NCBI GenBank assembly: GCA_963830165.1
Contig: CAWHKZ010000008.1
Coordinates: 186,001 to 250,000 of the forward strand
Source: Bog-756 sp963830165
GTDB lineage: Bacteria > Actinomycetota > Acidimicrobiia > Acidimicrobiales > RAAP-2
Direction of reading: 5' to 3'
Length of the DNA stretch: 64,000 bases
Positions 26,228-34,141 of this stretch are shown here, in pieces. The notes beneath the pieces were generated by a model. The model ran no database searches. It saw nothing but the letters and a program-made list of their open reading frames with translations, and was not told the DNA's origin. Positions within the stretch are counted from its first letter, which is position 1, and every line of letters begins with the position of its first letter. The translations under genes were made by a program, and so were the position numbers.

Positions 26228-28525
26228 TCAGACCTGTGACGGGAGGTGGCTGGTCGTGTCCCAGTCGGCGATCGACAGGGGCAGGTACCTCCCCACCACC
26301 CACGGGTCAACGGGTCTGGCGTAGAGGAAGCCCTGGGCGACGAAGCACCCGAGGCTGGCGAGCTCGATGGCCTGGCCCGGATGCTCGATCCCCTCGGCGA
26401 TGATGCCGAGGTCGAGCGCCTTGCCCAGGGCGACGATGGCCTCGACGATGGCCCGGTCACCGGACTCGTCCTCCAGGTGCTCGATGAAGCTGCGGTCGAT
26501 CTTCAGCGTCTCGACGGGCAGGTTCCGCAGGTAGCTGAGCGACGAGTAGCCGGTGCCGAAGTCGTCGATCGACAGGTGGGCGCCCAGGTCCCGGAGCGAC
26601 CGGAGGATGGCGATGGCGGCCGCCGGGTCGCGCATCAGGGCGCCCTCGGTGATCTCGAGCCACAGGCGCTCGGCCGGGAACCCGGTCTCCTCCAGCACGT
26701 CGGCCACCACCCGGGCGAACCCGGGCTCGGACAGCTGCTGGGGCGAGATGTTGACCGACATGGCCGGCGGGACCGTGCTGACGCCGTCCGCTCGCCGCGA
26801 AGCGATCCACTCGGACCCCTGCCGGCAGGCCTCCCGCAGGACCCATGCACCGAGCTCGACCATCAGTCCGCACTCCTCGGCCAACTCGATGAACTCGCCC
26901 GGGGGCAGGAGCCCCCGGACGGGATGCTGCCAGCGCACCAGCGCCTCGGTCCCGACCAGCGACTGGTCGCGCAGGTCGATGTAGGGCTGGTAGTGCAGGA
27001 CGAGCTGTCCCTCCCGGATGGCCCGATGGAGCTCGTTGGACGTCCGCAGGTCGCGGCCGGTGTCGCCGACGTCACGCTCCTCGTAGATCACGTGCCGGCC
27101 CGGGCCGAGCGCCTTGGCCTGGTACATGGCGATGTCGGCGCAGCGCAGCAGGACCGACGGCAGCATCGATTCCGACGTCGACAGTGCAGCCCCGATGCTG
27201 AGCGACACGAACTGCTCGAAGTCCGGCTCGACCACCGGGGTGGCCAGCGACGCCCGCAGCCGGGCGACGACGGCTTCCACCTGATCCTCCCCCGTCACCT
27301 CGCAGAGCAGGGTGAACTCGTCACCGCCGAAGCGGGCCAGTACGTCGCCGGTGCGCAGTGCACCCTGGAGTCGCTGCCCGACCCGTCGCAGCAGACGGTC
27401 ACCGGCGTCGTGGCCGAGACCGTCGTTGACCAGCTTGAACCGATCGAGGTCGAGGAACAGCAGGGCCACGCGGCGCCCCGAGGCCTCGGCGTGCCGGAGG
27501 GCGGCGTCGAGCCGGTCCATGAAGAGCGTGCGATTGGGCAGTCCGGTCAGCGGGTCGGTCACCGCGTTGACGGCCAGCGCGTCGCTCAGGGCACGACGCT
27601 CGGTGATGTCCTCGATCTGGCCGATCACGTAGAGGGGCTCGCCGTCGGCGCTCCGGACGACCGAACCGTTGACCGATGCCCACACGATGTGCCCGTCCGC
27701 ATGGACGAAGCGCTTCTCGAAACTGAACCGGTCCAGCTCCCCCCCGAGCATCATCTCGATGAGCTCCCTGTTCTCGGCGCGGTCGTCGGGATGGGTGAAC
27801 CTGCCCATGGGCATACCCGCCAGGTCAGCCGGGTCGTAGCCGAGGATCTGACCGTAGGCCGGGTTGACCTCGAGGAGGCGGCCGTCGGTGCCGAGCTTGG
27901 CGATCCCGATCGGTGCCCAGTCGAACAGCTGCCGGATGCTCGCCTCCCGCTCGGCGATCTCGCCGCTGGCGTCGGCCAGCCGGCTCATCCCCCAGCTGAT
28001 GGCCTCGGCGAGGACCACGCACACCGGCACGACGTACAGCGTGGAGCCCAGTCCGGAGTCGCCACCGGGGCCCCCGATCAGCACCATGGGGGTCATGAAC
28101 GCCACCAGCAGGACCGGCGCCATCTTGAGTGCGGTCCACCGTGCCTGGGTGAGGCCGATCAGGACGAACACCAGGACGAAGGAGACCGCGAAGTTGTACT
28201 CGCTGCGGTCGCCGCGGACGAAACCGACGTCGAGGGCGGCCAGGCCGATCGGCGCCATCCACAGCACCGCCGTGCGGGGCAGGTGGTCCCACGGGATCCA
28301 CCAGGACGCCACGCCGAGCACCAGGGTCGAGACATCGATCACCAGCTGCGTCGTCCCCGGGTTCGTCCCCGGGGCCGCGAACTCCGACGCCATGAACAGT
28401 ACGCTGACCCCGATGAACGCCAACGAGGCCATACGGCCGGCCACCTCACGGCTCAGCGATCCGCCGGGTGCCTCCCGTGACGTCTCCACCATCGACAGCT
28501 GGTCCACACCTGGTGCATCGACCAA
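26228..28525 (-). CDS. Membrane PAS-GGDEF-EAL cyclic-di-GMP signalling protein
   Basis: 765 residues from TTG 28525, or 754 from ATG 28492; neither has a strong ribosome site. N-terminal hydrophobic helices (~30-180, about five or six) form a membrane sensor. A PAS domain with PAC (~205-330, 'RFTHPDDRAENRELI') follows, then GGDEF (~335-500) and EAL (~510-755). The GGDEF motif is intact with inhibitory I-site R-T-G-D five residues before it. 'TEALVRW' and 'LKIDRSFI' keep the EAL catalytic set. It could both make and degrade c-di-GMP; the net direction is not readable. Transcribed alone, divergent from the decarboxylase gene. Confidence 0.9.
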   Translation of the reverse strand: MVDAPGVDQLSMVETSREAPGGSLSREVAGRMASLAFIGVSVLFMASEFAAPGTNPGTTQLVIDVSTLVLGVASWWIPWDHLPRTAVLWMAPIGLAALDVGFVRGDRSEYNFAVSFVLVFVLIGLTQARWTALKMAPVLLVAFMTPMVLIGGPGGDSGLGSTLYVVPVCVVLAEAISWGMSRLADASGEIAEREASIRQLFDWAPIGIAKLGTDGRLLEVNPAYGQILGYDPADLAGMPMGRFTHPDDRAENRELIEMMLGGELDRFSFEKRFVHADGHIVWASVNGSVVRSADGEPLYVIGQIEDITERRALSDALAVNAVTDPLTGLPNRTLFMDRLDAALRHAEASGRRVALLFLDLDRFKLVNDGLGHDAGDRLLRRVGQRLQGALRTGDVLARFGGDEFTLLCEVTGEDQVEAVVARLRASLATPVVEPDFEQFVSLSIGAALSTSESMLPSVLLRCADIAMYQAKALGPGRHVIYEERDVGDTGRDLRTSNELHRAIREGQLVLHYQPYIDLRDQSLVGTEALVRWQHPVRGLLPPGEFIELAEECGLMVELGAWVLREACRQGSEWIASRRADGVSTVPPAMSVNISPQQLSEPGFARVVADVLEETGFPAERLWLEITEGALMRDPAAAIAILRSLRDLGAHLSIDDFGTGYSSLSYLRNLPVETLKIDRSFIEHLEDESGDRAIVEAIVALGKALDLGIIAEGIEHPGQAIELASLGCFVAQGFLYARPVDPWVVGRYLPLSIADWDTTSHLPSQV

Positions 28526-28663
28526 AACCCCAGGTCACTTGAGCATTCCGGCCGCGCTCCGATGCGGAGCCGAAGCACCCCGGGTTGCGCTCCCGGACCC
28601 GGCCGCCGCGCACTACCGTGCGTGAACCGCCCGTCCGGCACCGCACCCACGAGGAGTCGCCCC

Positions 28664-30055
28664 ATGAGCCCCGCCCCCTACGCCGACCTGGTCCCGGTCC
28701 ACCACACGTTGCCCGACCACGGGCTACCCCGCGACGAGGTCCTCGGGATCCTCCGGTCGATGGCGTCCCAGGAGGACGCCACGTGGGAGTCGGGCCGCTG
28801 CTCGGGCACCATGTACTGCGGCGATCACGACCACTACGACTTCCTGAACCAGGCCTTCGCCCTCTTCTCCCACGTCAACGTGCTCCAGCGGGACATGTGC
28901 CCGAGCGCCACCCGGTTCGAGTCCGAGATCATCGCTATGACGCTGGACCTGCTCCACGGCGAGGCCGTCGAGGGGACGGAGCCGGTGGGCCTCGTCTCGT
29001 CGGGCGGCACGGGGAGCATCTGCCACGCCGTGCTCGCCTACCGCGACCACGCCTCGGCCACCCGCGGCGTGGTGCGTCCCAACGTGATCAAGCCCGAGAC
29101 GGCCCACCCGGCCTTCGACAAGGCGTGCCACCTGTTCGGGATCGAGCTCCGCATCGCCCCGGTCGACCCGGTGACCACCCGGGTCGACACCGACTGGGTG
29201 GCCGGCGCCATCGACGACTCGACCATCGCCCTCGTCGGCTCGGCGTGCAACTACGGCTACGGGACCGTCGACCCGATCAGCGACCTGTCCGATATCGCCC
29301 TCGAGCACGGGATCGGCCTCCACGTGGACGGCTGCCTGGGCGGGTGGATCCTGCCCTTCGGCCAGGAGCTCGGCTACGACATCCCGGTCTTCGACTTCCG
29401 CGTGCCGGGGGTCACGTCGATTTCGGCGGACACCCACAAGTACGGCTACGCCCTGAAGGGGACCTCCGTCCTGACCTTCCGGGACAAGGAGCTGCGCAAC
29501 GCCCAGTACTTCTTCAACACGGCGTGGAGCGGCGGCAAGTACTGCTCGCCGGGCATGGACGGCTCCCGCTCGGGCGGACTGCTGGCCGCCACATGGGCCT
29601 CCATGGTCCAGCTCGGCCGCGACGGGTACCGCCGCTACGCGGAGCAGATCTTCGCCACCTCGGCGGAGCTGCAGGCCGCCGTGCGCAGCCACCCCGAGCT
29701 GCGCATCCTGGGCGACCCGTCGTTCCTCTTCAGCTTCACCTCCGACGAGTTCGACATCTACCTCGTCAACGACTTCCTGCGCACCCGCGGCTGGCGGCTC
29801 AACGGGCAGCAGTACCCCAATGCCCTCCACATGGCCGTCACCCGTCCCCAGACCGCGCCCGGCGTGGCCGCCGCCTGGGCGGCCGATCTGGCCGACGGCG
29901 TCGCCTACGCCGTCGAGCACGCGGCCGAGGCTCCCGCGTCGGGCGCCGTGTACGGCGGCGTGGCCGGGGGGATGACCGACGAGGCCGACGAGTTCATCCG
30001 CATGGTGATGGCCCAGATGATGGACGAACAGCAGGCCCTGCCCGCCGATGCCTGA
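28664..30055 (+). CDS. PLP-dependent decarboxylase / sphingosine-1-phosphate-lyase-like enzyme
   Basis: 463 residues from ATG 28664 behind GAGGAG. Fold-type I PLP enzyme of the group II decarboxylase family. 'SSGGTGSICHAVLAYRD' lies near 108-124, 'HVDGCLGGWI' carries the Asp that pairs with the pyridine N, and Lys in 'ADTHKYGYALKG' (~residue 262) is the Schiff-base lysine. The 'DTHKYGYALKG' form and overall text are closest to sphingosine-1-phosphate lyases and tyrosine/glutamate decarboxylase relatives. Followed 36 bp later by an FGGY sugar kinase, which suggests co-transcription. Cleavage of a phosphorylated amino-alcohol is possible but unproven. Confidence 0.8.
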   Translation: MSPAPYADLVPVHHTLPDHGLPRDEVLGILRSMASQEDATWESGRCSGTMYCGDHDHYDFLNQAFALFSHVNVLQRDMCPSATRFESEIIAMTLDLLHGEAVEGTEPVGLVSSGGTGSICHAVLAYRDHASATRGVVRPNVIKPETAHPAFDKACHLFGIELRIAPVDPVTTRVDTDWVAGAIDDSTIALVGSACNYGYGTVDPISDLSDIALEHGIGLHVDGCLGGWILPFGQELGYDIPVFDFRVPGVTSISADTHKYGYALKGTSVLTFRDKELRNAQYFFNTAWSGGKYCSPGMDGSRSGGLLAATWASMVQLGRDGYRRYAEQIFATSAELQAAVRSHPELRILGDPSFLFSFTSDEFDIYLVNDFLRTRGWRLNGQQYPNALHMAVTRPQTAPGVAAAWAADLADGVAYAVEHAAEAPASGAVYGGVAGGMTDEADEFIRMVMAQMMDEQQALPADA

Positions 30056-30091
30056 CCTCTCCGGAGCCGGGGGACGCGGCGTCGTACCCCG

Positions 30092-31666
30092 GTGACGCCG
30101 GCGGTCCACTCCCCCCGGGAGGACGCCTGGGTCCTGGCCGTCGACCTCGGCACCGGCGGGCCCAAGGTCGGCCTCGTGTCGCTCGCCGGGACCATCGCCC
30201 GCTACGAGCACCTGCCGGTACCGACCGACACCACCCCCGACGGTGGCGCCACCCAGGATGCCGGCCTGTGGTGGGACCTGGTCCGCGACAGCGCGCGACG
30301 CGCGCTGTCGTCCGGAGCGGTCGACCCCGGACGGGTGGTGGCCGTGTCGTGCACCGGCCAGTGGGCCAGCACCGTCCCCGTCGGCGCCGACGGCGTGCCC
30401 GTCGGCCCCTGCCAGCTGTGGTCCGACACCCGGGGCGCACCTCACTCCCGGAACGTCATCACCGGCCCGGTGGCCGGCTACGACCCCCTGGCCGCCCTCC
30501 GGTGGATCCGCCACAGCGGGGGCGCCCCCTCGGCATCGGGCGCCGACCCGATCGGCCACATCCTCCACCTCGAGCACGACGAGCCGGACATCGCCCGGGC
30601 GGCCCGCTGGTACCTGGAGCCCGTGGACTACCTGTCGATGCGGTTCACGGGCCGGGCCGCGGCCACACCCGCGTCCATGGCCGGCGCGTGGCTGACCGAC
30701 AACCGCCGGCCCGATGTCCTGGCCTACGACCCGGTCCTCCTCAGGTCCAGCGGGGTGCCGGCGGCCAAGCTCCCACCGCTGCAGGCCACGGCCAGTGTCG
30801 TCGGCACCGTCCTGCCCGGCGTGGCCGCCGACCTCGGTCTGCCCGGCGGCGTCGTCGTGGTGGCGGGCACACCCGACCTCCACTCGGCCTGCATCGGCTC
30901 GGGCGCGGTCCTGGAGCTCCAGCCCCACGTGGCCATCTCCACCACGAGCTGGGTCAGCTGCCCCTACCCGAAGAAGACCACCGACGTCGTGCGCCAGATG
31001 ACGACGGTGCCCGGCGTGCTGCCCGGTCTGCGCCTCGTCGCCAACAACCAGGAGACGGCGGGGCGGGCCCTCGAGTGGTTCCGCGACGCGGTGGCCGTGG
31101 ACCCGGTGACCGGCGAGGCCCCGACCTACGACGACCTGACCGCGCTGGCCGCCACCGCCGCCCCGGGCAGCGGGCGGGTGCTCTTCACCCCGTGGCTGGC
31201 CGGCGAACGGTCCCCGGTGGACGACCGGTCCGCCCGGGGCGGCTTCCACAACCTCTCGCTCCGGACGACGCGGGCCGACCTCGCCCGAGCCGTCCTGGAG
31301 GGCGTCGCCCTCAATTCGCGCTGGCTGGCCGAGGGCGTGGAGCGCGTCGTGGGGCGGCGGCTCGGGACCTTCCGGGCCGTCGGCGGGGGTGCCACGTCGG
31401 CCCTGTGGTGTTCGATCTACGCCAGCGTGCTGGGCCGGGACGTGGAACAGGTCGCCGACCCGTTGCTGGCCAATCTGCGCGGGGCGGCGCTGATCGCCGG
31501 TATCAGCCTGGGCGCCGTCGCACCGCACGAGGTGCGGGACCTCGTGCCCGTGGCGGCCACCCACCGCCCGGACCCCGCGGCCACCGCCGTCTACGACCAG
31601 TTGGCGGCCGAGTTCCCGGCCCTGTACAAGGCCCAGCGCCGCACCTTCGCCCGCCTGGCCCGCTGA
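30092..31666 (+). CDS. FGGY-family carbohydrate kinase (xylulokinase-like)
   Basis: 524 residues from GTG 30092. FGGY/actin-like ATPase fold: N-terminal phosphate loop 'AVDLGTGGPKVGLV', 'SCTGQWAST', 'WSDTRG' substrate region and the C-terminal 'RAVGGGATSALWCSIYASVLGR' (part quoted) with the FGGY adenosine motif. The closest look is xylulokinase. It sits between the PLP enzyme and a quinone-reductase-like protein in one direction. The sugar substrate cannot be told; ribulose, xylulose or a non-sugar polyol are alternatives. Confidence 0.85.
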   Translation: MTPAVHSPREDAWVLAVDLGTGGPKVGLVSLAGTIARYEHLPVPTDTTPDGGATQDAGLWWDLVRDSARRALSSGAVDPGRVVAVSCTGQWASTVPVGADGVPVGPCQLWSDTRGAPHSRNVITGPVAGYDPLAALRWIRHSGGAPSASGADPIGHILHLEHDEPDIARAARWYLEPVDYLSMRFTGRAAATPASMAGAWLTDNRRPDVLAYDPVLLRSSGVPAAKLPPLQATASVVGTVLPGVAADLGLPGGVVVVAGTPDLHSACIGSGAVLELQPHVAISTTSWVSCPYPKKTTDVVRQMTTVPGVLPGLRLVANNQETAGRALEWFRDAVAVDPVTGEAPTYDDLTALAATAAPGSGRVLFTPWLAGERSPVDDRSARGGFHNLSLRTTRADLARAVLEGVALNSRWLAEGVERVVGRRLGTFRAVGGGATSALWCSIYASVLGRDVEQVADPLLANLRGAALIAGISLGAVAPHEVRDLVPVAATHRPDPAATAVYDQLAAEFPALYKAQRRTFARLAR

Positions 31667-31718
31667 GCCGGTCCCGGTCCCTGTCTAGGGTGTTCCGGAC
31701 GGCCAGCGAGGGAGGACC

Positions 31719-32687
31719 ATGAAGGCAGCGGTGTACTACGAGACGGGCGGGCCGGACGTGTTCCGCTACGAGGACGTGCCCGATCCGGTCTGCGGGCCGG
31801 GCGACGTGCTCGTCCGGGTGCAGGCGATCAGCATCGAGGGCGGCGACACCCTGAACCGCTCCGGAGGCGACATCGTCCACGCACCCCACATCGTGGGGTA
31901 CCAGTGCGCGGGCGAGGTGGTCGAGGTGGGTGACGGCGTCGACGACCTCTCGCCGGGCGACCGCGTGGTGACCGTCGGGCTCGACGGCTCCCACGCCGAG
32001 CTCCGGGTCACCGGCCGGTCCTTCTGCTGGCCCGTCCCCGACGGGCTGTCCATCGAGGAGGCGGCCTGCGTGCCCGTTCCCTCCGGCACCGCCGACGACT
32101 GCCTGTTCGAGTTCGGCCGCCTCCAGCCCGGGGAGACCGTGCTCATCCATGCCGGCGCCAGTGGCGTGGGCATCGCCGCCATCCAGATGGCCAAGCGGGC
32201 CGGCGCCCGGGTGTTGGCCACCGCCTCGAGCGCCGAGCGCGTCGAGCGTCTCGGGGAGCTCGGGCTCGACCACGGCATCGACTACACCACCACCGACTTC
32301 GTGGAGCCGGTGCGCCACCTCACCGACGGCCGCGGCGCCGACGTGATCGTCGACTCCGTCGGGGGCTCCAACCTGCAGCGGAGCCTCCACTGCCTGGCGT
32401 ACCGCGGGCGGTGTGTCAGCTTCGGCGACGCCGGGCGCGAGGCGCCCTCGACCCTCGACATCTCGACCATGCGGGGCAACAACCAGACGCTCGTCGGCTA
32501 CTTCCTCGGGGCCGAGCTGTTCCTCGGCACCCGTGCCCACGACGTGATCGCCCGGCACCTCGACGACGTCGCCGCCGGGCGCCTCCGGGTCATCATCGAC
32601 CGGCGTTTCGCCCTCGAGCAGGCGGGCGAGGCCCACGCCTACATCGAGAGCCGCAAGGCCTTCGGCCGCGTCCTGCTGATCCCGTGA
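31719..32687 (+). CDS. Zinc-independent MDR oxidoreductase (quinone reductase-like)
   Basis: 322 residues from ATG 31719 with GGGAGGA upstream. GroES-like N-terminal domain ('MKAAVYYETGGPDVFRYED') and Rossmann domain with 'HAGASGVGIAAIQMAKRAGARV' (part), a typical NADPH site (AxxGVG). The catalytic-zinc Cys/His set of alcohol dehydrogenases is absent, so it fits NADPH:quinone oxidoreductase/crotonyl-CoA reductase-like members. Its stop overlaps the GNAT start by GTGA, so translation is coupled. Confidence 0.85.
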   Translation: MKAAVYYETGGPDVFRYEDVPDPVCGPGDVLVRVQAISIEGGDTLNRSGGDIVHAPHIVGYQCAGEVVEVGDGVDDLSPGDRVVTVGLDGSHAELRVTGRSFCWPVPDGLSIEEAACVPVPSGTADDCLFEFGRLQPGETVLIHAGASGVGIAAIQMAKRAGARVLATASSAERVERLGELGLDHGIDYTTTDFVEPVRHLTDGRGADVIVDSVGGSNLQRSLHCLAYRGRCVSFGDAGREAPSTLDISTMRGNNQTLVGYFLGAELFLGTRAHDVIARHLDDVAAGRLRVIIDRRFALEQAGEAHAYIESRKAFGRVLLIP

Positions 32688-33163
32688 TCGTCCGGCCGGC
32701 CCGGAGCTCCGACGTGCCCGCACTGGTGGGCCTGATCCGCGACCTGGCCGCCTACGAGCGCGAGCCGGACGCCGTCGAGGTCGACGAGGGCCTGCTGGCC
32801 GCCGCGCTCTTCGCCGAGGCGCCGGTGGTCTTCGCCAACGTGGCCGACGACGACGGGGTCGTCTCGGGCATGACGATCTACTTCCGCAACTACTCGACCT
32901 GGACCGGTCGGCTCGGCATCTACCTCGAGGACTTCTTCGTCCGCCCCGAGGCCCGCGGGCGCGGGGTCGGCACCGCCCTCATGGTCGCCCTGGCCGACGA
33001 GGCCCGGGAGAACGGGTACGCCCGCATCGACTGGTCCGTCCTGGACTGGAACGAGTCGGCGCTCGGCTTCTACCGGTCCATCGGCGCCCGTCCCATGACC
33101 GGCTGGTCCGGCTGGCGCCTCGACGGCGAGGCCCTGCAGCGGTTCGCCGGTCACCGGACCTGA
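32684..33163 (+). CDS. GNAT-family N-acetyltransferase
   Basis: 159 residues from GTG 32684, overlapping the preceding stop by four bases. Motif A of GNATs is clear: 'LEDFFVRPEARGRGVGTALM' contains the R/Q-x-x-G-x-G/A acetyl-CoA loop (R-G-R-G-V-G), followed by 'WSVLDWNESALGFYRSIGA'. This last pattern resembles diamine/thialysine acetyltransferases. Acceptor unknown; amine substrates are plausible. Confidence 0.85.
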   Translation: MIVRPARSSDVPALVGLIRDLAAYEREPDAVEVDEGLLAAALFAEAPVVFANVADDDGVVSGMTIYFRNYSTWTGRLGIYLEDFFVRPEARGRGVGTALMVALADEARENGYARIDWSVLDWNESALGFYRSIGARPMTGWSGWRLDGEALQRFAGHRT

Positions 33164-33185
33164 GCCGGGCCCACGCGACCCGGAA

Positions 33186-34007
33186 TCAGATGGTGAAGGC
33201 CATGTTGGCGACGAGCTGCTCGCCCAGTGCCCGGTCACCCGAGAAGGTCACACCGTCGGTCGGCGAGGTGCCGGCGTCCTCCCGTCCCCCGGTCAACCGG
33301 AGGAAGCGCATGGCCCCCAGCTCCACCCCGACGGTGGGTGCACCGTCGAGCGCGTCCACCACGGCGGCCCGGCCGTCGATCCGGACGAGGTACGTGCGCG
33401 GCACCGGCCCGGTGAGGTCGATGCGCACGCGGGACCCGTCGGGCAGGCCGGCCTTGCGGCCCACGATGTAGCCCAGGCCGGTCGCCACCTCGTCGAGCGA
33501 CGAGGCCAGGTCGGCCGCCGACTCCCGGGCGGGCGAGCCCAGCGCCAATCGCATGTCCTGTTCGTGGAGGTAGCAGTCGTAGTGCCGGACGCGCATGAAG
33601 CGCCCGTAGGACTCGTCCTTGCCCACCGGGGTCCACGACGGGGCGTCGAAGGCGGCCTGGTCCATGGCGTCGAGCTCGGACAGCCGCCGTGACGTCACGT
33701 CCTCCAGCCGGGCCAGCATCTGGTCGCCGGTCAGCCCCCGACTGGCCTGCACCCAGCGTTCGTTGGCCTCGGCGACGGGATTGCGCATGTGCGTGAGGCG
33801 GGAGACGTCGGCATCGGGGACCGGCTCACCGAGGAGACCCGCCTCGACACCGATCACGTGACTCAGCACGTCGCGCACCGACCACCCGGGGAGGCAGGTG
33901 GGAGTGTCCCACTGGTCGGCCTCAAGCCCGGCGCAGAGGTCGGTCAGTTGCCGGAACTCCTCGCGCAGCAGGGCGACGGTCGCGTCCTTGTCCAGGATGG
34001 TGGCCAT
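33186..34007 (-). CDS. Maleylpyruvate isomerase family (mycothiol-dependent) protein
   Basis: 273 residues from ATG 34007. The N-terminal ~140 residues are an MDMPI/DinB-like four-helix domain: 'WDTPTCLPGWSVRDVLSHVIG' (first part) with the His that is a metal ligand in the family, and a later 'HYDCYLHEQDMR' with two more His. The C-terminal domain ('VGVELGAMRFLRLTGGRED') is the SCP2-like/MDMPI_C type. Known members use mycothiol to isomerise maleylpyruvate; most paralogues, probably including this one, have unknown substrates. Convergent with the GNAT gene. Confidence 0.85.
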   Translation of the reverse strand: MATILDKDATVALLREEFRQLTDLCAGLEADQWDTPTCLPGWSVRDVLSHVIGVEAGLLGEPVPDADVSRLTHMRNPVAEANERWVQASRGLTGDQMLARLEDVTSRRLSELDAMDQAAFDAPSWTPVGKDESYGRFMRVRHYDCYLHEQDMRLALGSPARESAADLASSLDEVATGLGYIVGRKAGLPDGSRVRIDLTGPVPRTYLVRIDGRAAVVDALDGAPTVGVELGAMRFLRLTGGREDAGTSPTDGVTFSGDRALGEQLVANMAFTI

Positions 34008-34141
34008 GGCGCCACCGTAGCGGTCGTGCCCGGGCGCATCGCACCCCGCCCGCGTCGCGTGGCGCCCTGCCACTCCCGTTGCCCCCCGACCGGACGGCAC
34101 TCGGGACTTTCGGCCCCTCCATTTCGAGTGCGGACGCGTCG

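Noticed and set aside
25955..26239. Small plus-strand gene in the gap after NlpC/P60
   Set aside because: Pro/Arg/Ala-rich frame overlapping a terminator hairpin, no ribosome site, overlaps the end of the GGDEF-EAL gene.
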